Shown here: piece after piece, positions 10,893-22,000 of the stretch
Position numbering within the stretch: the first letter of the stretch is position 1
How the letters are laid out: every line of letters starts with the position of its first letter
Origin: Polytrichum commune
Lineage: Eukaryota; Streptophyta; Polytrichopsida; Polytrichales; Polytrichaceae
DNA: 64,000 nt
Assembly: GCA_950295325.1 (NCBI GenBank)
Contig: OX485809.1
Coordinates: forward strand, 10,478,001-10,542,000
Direction: 5' to 3'
Position numbers and translations under genes: made by a program
Notes under the pieces: generated by a model
Told to the model about the DNA's origin: nothing
What the model saw: only the letters and a program-made list of their open reading frames with translations
The model's database searches: none

Positions 10893-11002
10893 TCCCTCAG
10901 TAATACGACAACTTTACACCATTTGTCATATTAATGAGAAGATGACACCTCGATAATACGACTTTTTTGTGTTTCCCAAACGTGTCATACTAAAGAGGGA
11001 GA
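10893..11002. mobile_element. Possible short mariner/Stowaway-like inverted-repeat element
   Basis: Left TCCCTCAGTAATACGACA and right TGTCATACTAAAGAGGGA are inverted and alike, about 110 bp apart. CTCCCTC termini are typical of plant mariner/Stowaway elements. A clean TA duplication is not visible, and the same sequence may instead be the right border of the larger C-rich block. Confidence 0.35.
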
Positions 11003-11650
11003 ACATTAGGGGGAGAACCAACCACTTAAGTGACCCATTCCCACAATTTAGCATACCTACAATTTTAGGTATGATCAAGGGAAAGAAATTTTTGTGTCGA
11101 GAGATAGAAATAAAAAGCGATTCATATTTTTTCCTTAATTTTTTTGTAATATCAAGTTTATTATTAGAATGTTAAGTGGATATTCTTTTTGACTATATTC
11201 GTGATATACATCACAAAGTGGTTACAAAAATGAGAATGCTTGCAATCTAAACCTAGTTGTCAGGTCAGCCATTGACATATGGCTAAGCTGGATTTCAACC
11301 ATGACATGCCAACAATGATTAAATTTTGATATTTTATTACACATAAATAGGTTGGCCTAAGCTTCGAGAACGGGATGGTGGTCGGGAATGGGGTCGCTTA
11401 CCATTGTTAAGTTATGAAATGGTTTAAGGAGTTTGAGAGGAAACTTAACCGGTTAAAGCTTGGGGAAAAGTATCAATCATTTTAGAGGTCTTCATGGAAT
11501 GTACTTCAAAATCAATAAACAAAGCCCTAAAAATCACAACATGTAACCAGGAAACACTAGGGATTTGACCAACTATGCCCAAAAATCTCCCCGGACACTG
11601 GTCTCAAAGGCTTGCCAAAGTCTTTAGTATGTGGGTTGATAGCGGGAGAA
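11003..11650. other. AT-rich spacer, no gene seen
   Basis: The frames here are short and unlike any family I know. No repeat partner was noticed in the window. Confidence 0.4.
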
Positions 11651-11653
11651 TTA

Positions 11654-12060
11654 GCAACTTGAGACTGAGGGCCCATGACCATTGTACTTCAAGCACTCTC
11701 ATTGGTGGGAAAGGCGGAGCCGGTCCAAGTTCGCTTCACACTACGCTTGAGGGACCAATGGAGTATGTGAATGCAAGATAGATGTAAAGTCCACATGGGT
11801 TCCTCCATGGCATCCAATGGATCATGTTTCATGGTCACTTGGATTGTTTTAAAAAATCACCTCTTGGCAGTAGGCCCAACACCAAACCGGGAGACCATGG
11901 CACTCCATATGCTCACAAATATTGATTTGATCTATTGTCTGACGTTTGAGGACCTTGCATGAATAAGAAGTCATTGAATTAGCATTTGGTTGAGGGCCTG
12001 GTCACACGCATGACTTCACACTACACTTGAGTGCCCGTGACCACATTAAGGTCGAGGCAT
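11654..12060 (+). repeat. Dispersed repeat A, copy 1
   Basis: Bases 11660-11910 and 11990-12055 match the reverse complement of 54560-54985. Shared words include CCCATGACCATTG, AGCACTCTCATTGGTGG, AAGTTCGCTTCACACTACGC and CATGACTTCACACTACACTTG. Both copies contain the same short frame fragment (HDHCT, STLIGGKGGA), which is a by-product of the repeat. It is probably a non-autonomous transposon; its ends are not fixed. Confidence 0.65.
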
Positions 12061-15000
12061 CCATAGTCAATGAATATGTGTTTTGACATGAATGTTGACA
12101 TATTGTTTTTGAATTAGAGTACCGTAGTTTGGTTGAAACTTATGAAAGTTCAACAATAATTGCTTTGGGAGGGGGAGGATGAGGATTGGGGAATTGCAAT
12201 CACTTCGGATCACAAACAAGAAAACGGTAGAACTGTGAGGCTTTGTCCTTTGCTATGAAAGACTATAATTGTAGTTGATTACTTTGCTCATGCCAATCCA
12301 TGGCTATTCACTATACCAAACATTTCTTGGATTTTGTGCACCTTCTTCTCAAATACGGGTCAAGGATTGAAGCTACTCATTTATCACCCGAAATTTTTAA
12401 AATAAATAATCAATAACTGCCGAAATAACTATAGTTAACTAGATTTCTTTCAATGCATTTTAGGGAGCACTTATATATATATAACTATAGTTAACATCCA
12501 CATTACATAAAGTGGACCAAAAATAACAAGAACAAGTAACATCCAAGTGTGAACACAAAGTGGTTAGGAAATTTGCTCTTGAAACGAAGAAGTTGATGCA
12601 TAGTCTCTGTCCTACAGACAAAGCCAATAAATCTTGACTCTCATTTGTTATATGTAAAATTGCATGATGCCAAACTTTCATGAACTTTATTTCATACTTA
12701 TGGACTTGCTTAATCTTCTCGTTTTGAGATGTTTTTGTGACTCGTTTTGAGCACGTCCCAAGCACATCTCAAGTGCTCAAAGCACCCATTATAGGTGCTT
12801 ATTGATTTGAAACGTGCGATTGTGTCTCATTGGACCATAGCATCGTTGCCTCCCATTACATGTTGCGGGGAATCATTGTACAACACGCAACCTTCATTTG
12901 TCTAGTGGAAAACTTTCTAATTGTCTAAACCATCAAAATTTCATTTCTATAGTTGAGTTGGGACATGGAAACTCAAAATTGGTCTATTGCAAACTACATT
13001 GATTATCCCAATTAGTGCGTTTTACTATTCGGAGTTACACAATACAATATGCATCTTACTCAAGAGTTCGATTTTTACTAACAAAAGTTCAACAGGTTGT
13101 TTGGACATTATAAGTGACTTTGGTTGGTAAAACATTACATTCTCATTACTTAGTTATTAGCATTGCGTGACTCCGCATAGTAACACACACTAATTGGGAC
13201 AATCAACGTAGTCGACATGAGTTTACCACAAACCTACAAGGGTCATGTTTCTAAGTTTGAATGGATGAGATGTGTAGTTATACAAGACAACGAGGAAACG
13301 ACTCCATGTGATCCCTGTTATATATGTAACATATGTTTTATAACTATAAAACTTGTAAATGTGTGCACAAGCGAAGAGTAATCGTTATAAAGGAAAAGAT
13401 GACTTCGTTGTTGCCACTAGCGTGAATTATGGCGTTGCTTCATCTTGTGGTTGGTCTCTTCTTATATTTATTTTCAAAACATACATCCAAGAATTAGAGG
13501 GCCCTATAAGTACATTGCCCACCAAAATATCTTTGAATATTTGCAAGTTGAAAACCAAAAAAATAAGAAAATTTGTCAAGCAACCAAATTGAAACTAATT
13601 GTGCAAGAAATAGCACCGATTGTAAGTTGAATCCCCCCCCCTTCCTTTTTTAAAAACCTCGTGAGTTCAAAGTCAAGTTGTTCAATTTGTCCACAAATCC
13701 AAGTTTTGGAGGACCTCCAAAAATTCGAGTTTTTGCTATTGTGAAATTTGCCATTGTTGCCTCTAACCTCGCAACAATCACACTTTTGTGACTCGCTTTG
13801 ACATGGTCCCACAAAAGAAATTAAAGTTTCATTTTAATGCGTTTTTTTGCAAACAAGATTCGCAAAATGATAGAAGGAGGAATCCTAGTAGTTGTATACT
13901 TACTACATATCACTACCATAAACTATTGTATAGTTACCTCCCAATCATACCTCAAGGAACTTTCAATGCAAAACAACTTGGAATCCAAGTCACACCATAA
14001 TAAGTTGTGTTTTTTCTTGAAGTAAGCTTCTACTTTATCTCAATTAGAAATCACTAAATATGATGTATTAGTGTCACTTACTATTTAGGGGTACACAATG
14101 CTTTTTATTTGATTTTACTTTTGATGTAATTTTTTGAGCCGAATAAAGTTGTTAATGTTCTACATGGTCCAACCAACTATTTTGATATTTGTTGGTGAAA
14201 TATGAGATAAACAATAAATAGATATAACATTGTGTAATCCCGTACAGTTAGTAATAGTAACTAAGATATTTAGTATCACTATATTTGTTAATTTGAGACT
14301 TTCTCTTGTCTCAAATTAATATATGGACCACAACAGCATGCTATGATGTTTGGGTCGTCCTACCTAAACCATCTTGATATGAGTTCTTAATTGGGTTCTT
14401 GATATGAACACCCGCTTCAAAGTATTTGCATCTTACAACATTCTCCAATGTCTGTGTGATTTTATCGATGTTCTTATATTTGTAATTGTCTCAAAATGCC
14501 AAAAAAGTCCCAAATTAACGAATATAGTGATTTTTTGCTCCAAGGTGCTAAGAGTCTCCAAGAGAAAATCCTTCGTAAATTAGTATTTGACAAACAACCA
14601 TCAATACATCAAGCATTCAAGGCATCATCTCTTGAACTTCAACAAACACTTATCAACAACAAAACTTGAAGAGAATGAGGCACGAGTGTGTTGATTTGGA
14701 AGATGACCACCTCCAAACAATTATGAAATAGCCATTTTCAAACTCAAACTCCTCAAACACATTACTTTAGCACCCCTTTGGTCATTAGATGGCCATATTG
14801 AGTAAGTTACCTAGAAATTGGTCCCTATTAGGACTTGAAGAGACTATTAAGTAACATGTCACCAAATGGTGTGACATGGCTCTTATACCATGTAATAACA
14901 AGCTCTAAGTTCCAAACTCTAACCCTCAAGCTTGAAGCTCTGAATCGGTAATGCCCAAAAGGGGTTCTAAACACGGTCTTGGGCACATCTTCATCAAATA

Positions 15001-17150
15001 TAAATATATGATGACAACCATGTGTCACTCCTGATTTTCCCTTAGGTTACGCAGGTTCTCCTGAGGTGGTTGTTTTTGGTTCCTTTTATTGCAACCGAAC
15101 TTTCAATTAGTGCCCCCCAAAACAAATAACCATGTGCCATATGAAGGGAGGAAAATACTCTTGCTTCATCAAGTCTACATCCTAGTAAACATGGTCTAAC
15201 TTCAATATTGCATACACCAATGGGATTTTGACACTACCACTCGGTTGGGATTGCAAGTGAGAAAAACACTAATGAAAATTAAGTTGTCTAGCATCTCATT
15301 GTGACCTTCCTACTTGACCCATTTGAATCTAATTTATATCAAGAAAGAACACCACCTATTGCGTTCAGTGTCATCAAGTCTATTTGTCTTGCTCAATACT
15401 AATTGTAAACTATATGTTTAGTGTCGCTAAATGTAAACCTATCCATTATTTGTCATTTCTTGTGAAAACATTTTTGGGCTTTATAAATGTACAATTTTGC
15501 CGATATTGTCACTTACTAAGTGTTTTGTCATCCAAAAGTCAATCATCCATGACAATATTTCATTACATCAAATGTTAAGATGCACATTATACCAAACTTT
15601 ATGAGTATTTCATCCAAGATGTAAGTTGAGAGGACTTGCAAACTTATTCATAAGAATTGTCATTGGAGAAGTCCCTACAATGACATAAAATGCCATATGA
15701 CATCAAATACAATGGTGTAGCTTGTCCAACAACTTTGTGAATCCCACTCGAGCTAGAAAAAATGTTGAATTTATAGTTAAAATGATAATCCTCGTCTGAA
15801 CTTGTTAACCTTCTTCTTGGTACATGCTTATTGCTATTTATTGTAAAACATGTGAAACAATGAAGGGCACTTTTCATTGTCAACCTTCATTGTGACATGA
15901 TCTCCCACAAAAACCTTCGTTAATTGCCATGTTTGTATTTGACATCCAATGAAGCTTGCAAAATATGATTAACATGGTCTCCATATTGTTAACCGTGTGT
16001 CTCAACTAGGTCATTTGTTTTTCTTTCTCGACACCATATTCAAGGTTTCATTTTATACCGTAGCACCATAGATGGTTCGTGCAAAAACAATCCCCCCCTT
16101 CCCCCCCTTCCCCCCCCAAAAAATCGGAAACTATGAGCCCAATCAAACGAATAAGTGGAAAATTATACATGTGGAGGTGACTCTATTGACCGAATATGCT
16201 GCATCACATCAACGTTTGCAACAACGCTCCTGACCATACTCACTTCAGGGCTAACAACAACGCTCCAGTCTGGACCCGACGTGCTTTAGCATTGGCAACA
16301 ATGCTCCTGTCCCTGAGTGGCTTTAGGGTAACAACTACCTAGCCCCAAATATTAAGAGAGAGAGACAAACTCTTAAAAATTGTTGTTTTAGCTAACGAAC
16401 CTTATTTTCAAAATAAAGTAAAATATAATTTCGAGGTGCACGTACCAGCTATGGTGCTATGGTATGGGTTTTAACTAGGAGTTCACCAAATGTCAAGGAA
16501 GAAATAACCAAATGAAAAGAGAGAGGCAAACCAACTTCATGTGTTACCATGATTGAGGGATGCTTCACCTTAATCATAGCTGCAAGCTTGTATGTGAACC
16601 TAAGACATGTTAACAAAGTAAGATTATGGGATGAAGTGCTAGTACCTCCTATCGGAGGTGATCCAAAATGAAAAGACAACATTGACATTAGATAGAAACA
16701 TTTTGGATATAGTTTGATACACACTAATCACAAAATATCAAATCAAAGCTGAATGGTGTGCCATCTACATACCTCACATTAGTTTACTAAGTTCAAAACT
16801 AATAGTAAATGAACTTTTCAAGAACTTTAAAAATATAGACATTAGTTGGACTACTATCGTTATGTTATTATTTTGATCCTATAAGTTTATTTGTTAATGC
16901 TCAGAGTCAACCTATACTATCAGTAGAAATTCAATTTATGATATTATTTTACCACATTGTAAGTAAGGACCACATTATTCACTACCAATTTGGTAAATAT
17001 TGCGGCTCAAATAAATATAATTAGACTAATATAGGGGAATTTAATATTATGATATATCCAATACGTGCAATTTTCTTTTGTTCTATGTGTACATATATGT
17101 GTAGGACCCATAAAATATAAAATAGATAGGAAAAAATTAAAAGGAAAGGA
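12061..17150. other. Long AT-rich intergenic region
   Basis: I find no gene in these 5 kb. Present are two copies of a palindromic AACTATAGTTAAC word (12428 and 12484), a C8 tract near 13632, C7-8 runs at 16092-16117, and an imperfect threefold repeat at 16205-16340. Several short frames exist, but none resembles a known family. Much of it may be decayed transposon sequence. Confidence 0.4.
16205..16340. repeat. Imperfect tandem repeat with CAACAAYGCTCC core
   Basis: The core CAACAACGCTCC or CAACAATGCTCC occurs three times at roughly 40-50 base spacing, each preceded by CTT(C/T)AG-like sequence, with a fourth partial CTTTAGGGTAACAAC. Its function is unknown. Confidence 0.45.
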
Positions 17151-17502
17151 GAACTAAAAGACTTGTGGGCGGCTATAGGGGCTCTTCATGATACATAAAA
17201 AGAACATCCTCTTAGTGTGACATATAGTTTGCATGGGAGAGATCCACTTCTTTCCTATTACATGCGTATTCTCCCATGGCATACGGCGAAAGAATACTGT
17301 ATACGGGGAGCCCTGCGAACGTAGTGCTCCCAGCCAAAGATGAAGGAATATCAAGCAAAACCGAGGTAGGGAGCCCATAGGGAACGCGATGGGATCGTAT
17401 AATACTTGAATTGGAATACTGTTGTAGTATAGTAGAATCGGAAGAGAGTAGAGGACGGGCAGCGAGGCGTTGGGGCTAGGCCCAAGGAACCCCAGCTTCT
17501 AC

Positions 17503-17860
17503 CCCCGTGGACAACCCCGACGCAATTCGGACGAAGAATTTGTGGTCGATGCATGTGATTTGCATGTCGTAGAAGCTGGAATGTTGTTGCCGTTGCCATA
17601 ATTGGTTTTGAAAATGCGTTTTAACAATGTGCGGCATGTCGTAGCATGGCCCTCGCATCGAAATTTTAGGTCGGGAAGTTGCGAGACCCTCGAGGTTCCG
17701 GTTCGATTGTGTGCACGGCGAATCTCGCGCGGGCACTGCTTGTAGTTTCCAGGATTGACGTCGCTCTTGAAGGCCGTAGCGACTGCGATGTGCATTTCCT
17801 AGGTATTCCGTCGAGTTCGATGTAATTGGGGATTTCTAGGGTTCCGGGGGCTGGGGTTTG
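17503..17860 (-). repeat. Gene-upstream repeat, copy 3 (5' of EAF1, opposite strand)
   Basis: Read on the minus strand it begins CAAACCCCAGCCCC at 17860 and ends GTCCACGGGG near 17503. It aligns with copies 1 and 2. An ATG at 17793-17795 starts a 98-codon frame (MHIAVATAFKSDVNPG, then SQLPDLKFRCEG) that shares most of copy 1's frame. A four-base difference at about 17570 shifts it, so its C-terminus differs (copy 1 keeps TCIDHKFFVR). It points away from EAF1. It could be a small divergent gene sharing a promoter with EAF1, or a mobile gene fragment. Confidence 0.75.
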
Positions 17861-19009
17861 TCGTGTGTATGTGTGTCGCTTTGGAATTTGGTTCCCCGGA
17901 AGCTGCTCTGCTCTGCTCTGCTCTGCTCTGCTCGTGGTGTTTTGGGGACGAAAACCAGTCGAGCTTTTTTATTCGTTTTGGATTGTTCTGGGATAATACT
18001 GGGACCGCGAGAAAAATAATAATAGTCGCGGGTTTTCGCTGGTGCGAGGGCAATCAAGGAATGGCTGTATGTACGTGCTCGTGTATTTTACGTTCGATTT
18101 CTCCTGCGAGTTTTATCTGTGGAGTTTCTTCGCTTTCTTTTCATTAAGCTCTCTATTTGAGGTTGCTAATGTCCAGGGTAGGGTTTTTTCGCTTTGATAA
18201 CATATATCGTGCGAGGGGATTTTTCTCTTGTACTGGTGCATATAGAGCAATGCATTGTGAGGGGTGAATTCAAACCTGGCTATGTCCTCCATGTTGTGTT
18301 GTCCTTGGCCGAGTGTAATTTGAGCTAATGTTATGTGAGAAACTTCACTCCACCAGAGGTTGAAGATGGAGGGACTGATGAAGGGTCAACGTTCGTGAGT
18401 GTCTCAAAAATTGTTTCTAAATTTTCTAAGGGAGTGACAATATTTTACCAGTCCATCTCATGACTTCCAAATTATATTTGAGACCTGTCTGATACGAAGG
18501 ACATGTTTTATGTGAGCTGCATGTATGGACATGGGCTGAACCTGCATCCGATAAGTACTTACAAATCGTGCACATGTTGCATTGATGTGAATTCAATTGC
18601 AACAAGTGATTGTAGAATGCTCTGTAGGATAATTGAAGATTTGTGGTGCACCGTTGACGAATGCTAGTGTCTCTTGGCCTGTAATGCTGTTAGGAGGTTA
18701 GTGCTTTATGTGTTAGGCATAGAATGAGCTGCAAAGCACTACAGCAGCGCTCTCAGCTATTGTCTCAGAATCAGAATGGAATGAACCTTAATACTTTCAT
18801 ATGAACAAGATTTTAAAACTTCTCACTTGTGGTCGGCTTTGTAATTGTTTGTGCAGGTTAGAGATGGCAGAGGGGGAATCAAGTTCACGCACAAAATTCT
18901 AGTCATGTCAAGGACTGCATAGGAAGAGGATAGGGAATTGTGACCGAGCTGAGAAACTCCTGGATGTGCGCTGGGTTTCAAGCACTCAGTCAATGCAGAG
19001 CCAGGTCCC
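17861..19009 (+). promoter_or_regulatory. 5' region of the EAF1-like gene
   Basis: This segment between the divergent repeat and the first coding exon I can place should hold promoter, 5'UTR and possibly a 5' coding exon. A CTCTG pentamer microsatellite lies at 17905-17933. Pyrimidine-rich repeats of this kind are common in plant 5'UTRs. Another parallel is the AACAG-type array at the ATP synthase gene. Confidence 0.45.
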
Positions 19010-22000
19010 ATGGGCGCAGGAGCTGGTGCTGCAGCCGCCATAGACATCAATGAGTTTTCCCCACACGGCACTGCGATTGAGAAAGCCCAAGCTGAGCTCA
19101 GGTGGAATATTTATCTTTTTGTGCATCCTGATCGTGTCCGTTTTCTGCTTTGCCAGCTACTGAAATGAGGAGTATCTGGTTGTAGTCACTACTTGTCACA
19201 CATGCCTTAATGATAATTTGTGGAGGATGACTTGTATCAGTGAAATCAATTTTATGATTTGTTTTGGCTCAGGCGGGATCTGGCTGTTCGAGAGGAGCTT
19301 AGAAGGGAGCTAGAGTTCCTGGAGAAGGTGGTTGTGCCCCCTGGATTTAATCATGTGTCTGTGCCAAGAGTTTACAGATATTAATCCTGTTTAATATGGA
19401 TGTTTGAATGACTTGGTCTAGGTTTTGACACAGCTTTTAGAGATTTTAAACTACTTCTGGAGTCAGGATTTTGTTGCAGTTCATTTTGATGGTGCTATTT
19501 TTGTGTTAATAAAATGTTGATTTTTTTTGACTTGATGTTGTGTTTTATCATGAATTCAGGGAGGAGAGATTTTGGATTTCAATTTTGGGGAAGCTCCTTC
19601 TGCTCATGTGTCATCATTATCCCTCCTAGAGCCACCAGTTGACCAGGTATTGAAGAGGTGAGAGAAGTTTGTTAGTTTGGAGTTCCTTGTTCATGTTTAG
19701 CTCTATAGGATGTGTTGCATCCAAGAAAATCTTAGTGCTTGCCTTTGATGATTGGTATTAGATGCGGATTGGAAAAAATGTAATACTATGTTAATTGCAT
19801 CTGTTTTGTTCAGGAGAAAGTAGAAATGGCCAGATGATTACTGTTAGAATCTTGCCTTTTTCTTGTGTCTGGTTTGTTATGCTCCTTTGTGCCAGCCATA
19901 TATTTGTCTCGAGTCTTGCCAGTACTTAAATTGAGAGGACATTAGGTACACAGAATTTTGTAGGATCATTTGCCTGAGCTCAGAAGATTTATTGTAGATC
20001 CAGTTCGGCTACTGATGGAGTCAGCAGTAAATGCAGCTTGCTAGATAGTCCTCTTTATGAAGTGGACTTTGTGAGTATCATTGACAGTATTCAACTTTCT
20101 TGTGGATGTACATATGCTGTAATCAAGATATATACAATATCTATAACCTGCCATGGTCAGAGATATTTTCTCAGGAATCACAGTGGTTGGGACCATTTTG
20201 TATCAAGAGATTCTACTGTCCTTGATTTTGTGGCTTAGTATCAAGAAGGGCACATGGGGTCTTGCAGGGTGTACATTGATTAACACCTCAGAGTATGGTC
20301 ATTGTTTCTGAGATTTATCGATCCATACAAGCCCATTCTTTTTTAAAGTGGCTTACTTGGGGTTATGGTTATCTGGCAGTGGTGGCGTTACAGCTAATGT
20401 GGTAGCCGGTTGGGGTGAATCTGACTTGAGTAAAGGAGGTGTGGGAGGAAGAGCACCAGATATAGATGGCTTTCCAAATCAGGTGCTTCCAAAAACTGAA
20501 ACAGGCAGTCCACAGTCCTCAAGTAGATTGAATGGACCAAATTTAACTTCATCAGATCCAACCCAGACATTGGACGATTCTGTTTTGAAGAAAGAGAGCG
20601 AATGCTTAGGTGGGAGTTCTTTGGGTCCAGAAGAACCAGCACATGCAAAAAAAAATCAGTATCGGAGTCAAAGAACTGTAAATGGCCATGCATTACCCAA
20701 ACAGCTTGAAAAGGTGCTGGTAGCTCATAACTCTGTTTTGGAATTGGAGAGTAAAACACAACCTGTTGCTTTGGAAAATGAGGCAATGGTGGACATGAGT
20801 TACCAGATTTTACCTCAGCAAAGCTCACATGCTCTTGCAAGCAAATGGAATGGATTGATTATGAGCCAGGGATGTGAGCCAGCAAATGAAATCATGGTAC
20901 GGTGTGGACCAGTCTTGGAGCAACACGCAACAGACCCCAGCCCTAGGGAAAAAGGTTTACTTACTTCTCAAAAGTTGGTACCTTCGTCTGACTTCAAAGA
21001 TGTATTACATGGGGATTCCCTTGACAAAGAGCGAGATAATTCATCTGTCGTCATGGAAGGAGGTTCCTTTGAGTTGGTGGAGAGGTCAAGCACTCTTGCT
21101 CAGGTGGTCAGTGCTGGCAATGAGGACTCTCTAGCGGCTTGTAAACTTGTAGTTCCTCCACTAACAAGAGAAATTGCTCCTGCAAATGTCTCCACAATAC
21201 AGGAAGAGGGCACGGAAACCAGTCATGTGGGAAACCGGTCTCCTTGTACAGAAAAAAGAGAAAGGGTGATTTCTTCTGTTGACCCATCCCTACTGGGTTC
21301 TGATCGGTTGCAGAAAGTAGAGAAAACCCTGGACAGACCGTTGAAAGCTGATGTACGTGTCTCCTGTATAAATGACAGAAGGACTTCAGATGGAAATGTT
21401 GTGTCAAATGACCATGTCAGCACAGATATGTTTGGATTAGTCAGCAGGGATATTGGGACTGCCAGAAAGACAGTTGGATTTAGAGGAGGTGGTAATACAA
21501 GAGTTACAAATACAGAGAGGTCAGCACAAGAGGAGAAGAGTCTTGATGTACATCCTGTTAAGATCCAATTTGAAGGTGGTGGGGACATAGAGAAGGCAAA
21601 TAAAATATTCGCAGATGCTCAACTTGGGGGTTTAGACACCAATGGTGCATCAAATTCTCATGAACTTAGAGCAGAAGGACAAGCAGGGGCTATGGTAGGT
21701 GGGATTCCAAAAGTTATCAGCAGGTTGTCAAATGCCTCAGCTCCATCCAATTGCAAATATTTGGGTGGTGCTCTTCATAAGGAGAAAGAACAAGATCTAG
21801 TGTGTCAACCTGGAGCTGAGAGGCCGAGAACAGATGCTGAAGAAAAAGTCAACAAAGAACGTGAAGACTTCATTCTTGCAGAGGCTGAGCACCTGAAGGT
21901 ATTGAAGACAGTGGTTTGAATTTTTAGGAGATTTCGATTTTCATGTTCTGTAGGCTCCTTTGCATTCATACTGTCTTAGTCTCTGTACAGAACTCCTAGG

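Noticed and set aside
12400-16000. Decayed retrotransposon coding region
   Set aside because: I looked for reverse transcriptase, integrase and gag motifs on both strands and saw none that I could defend.
20394-20840. 148-codon minus-strand frame
   Set aside because: It is antisense to the large EAF1 exon, whose frame is supported by family similarity and splice phase.
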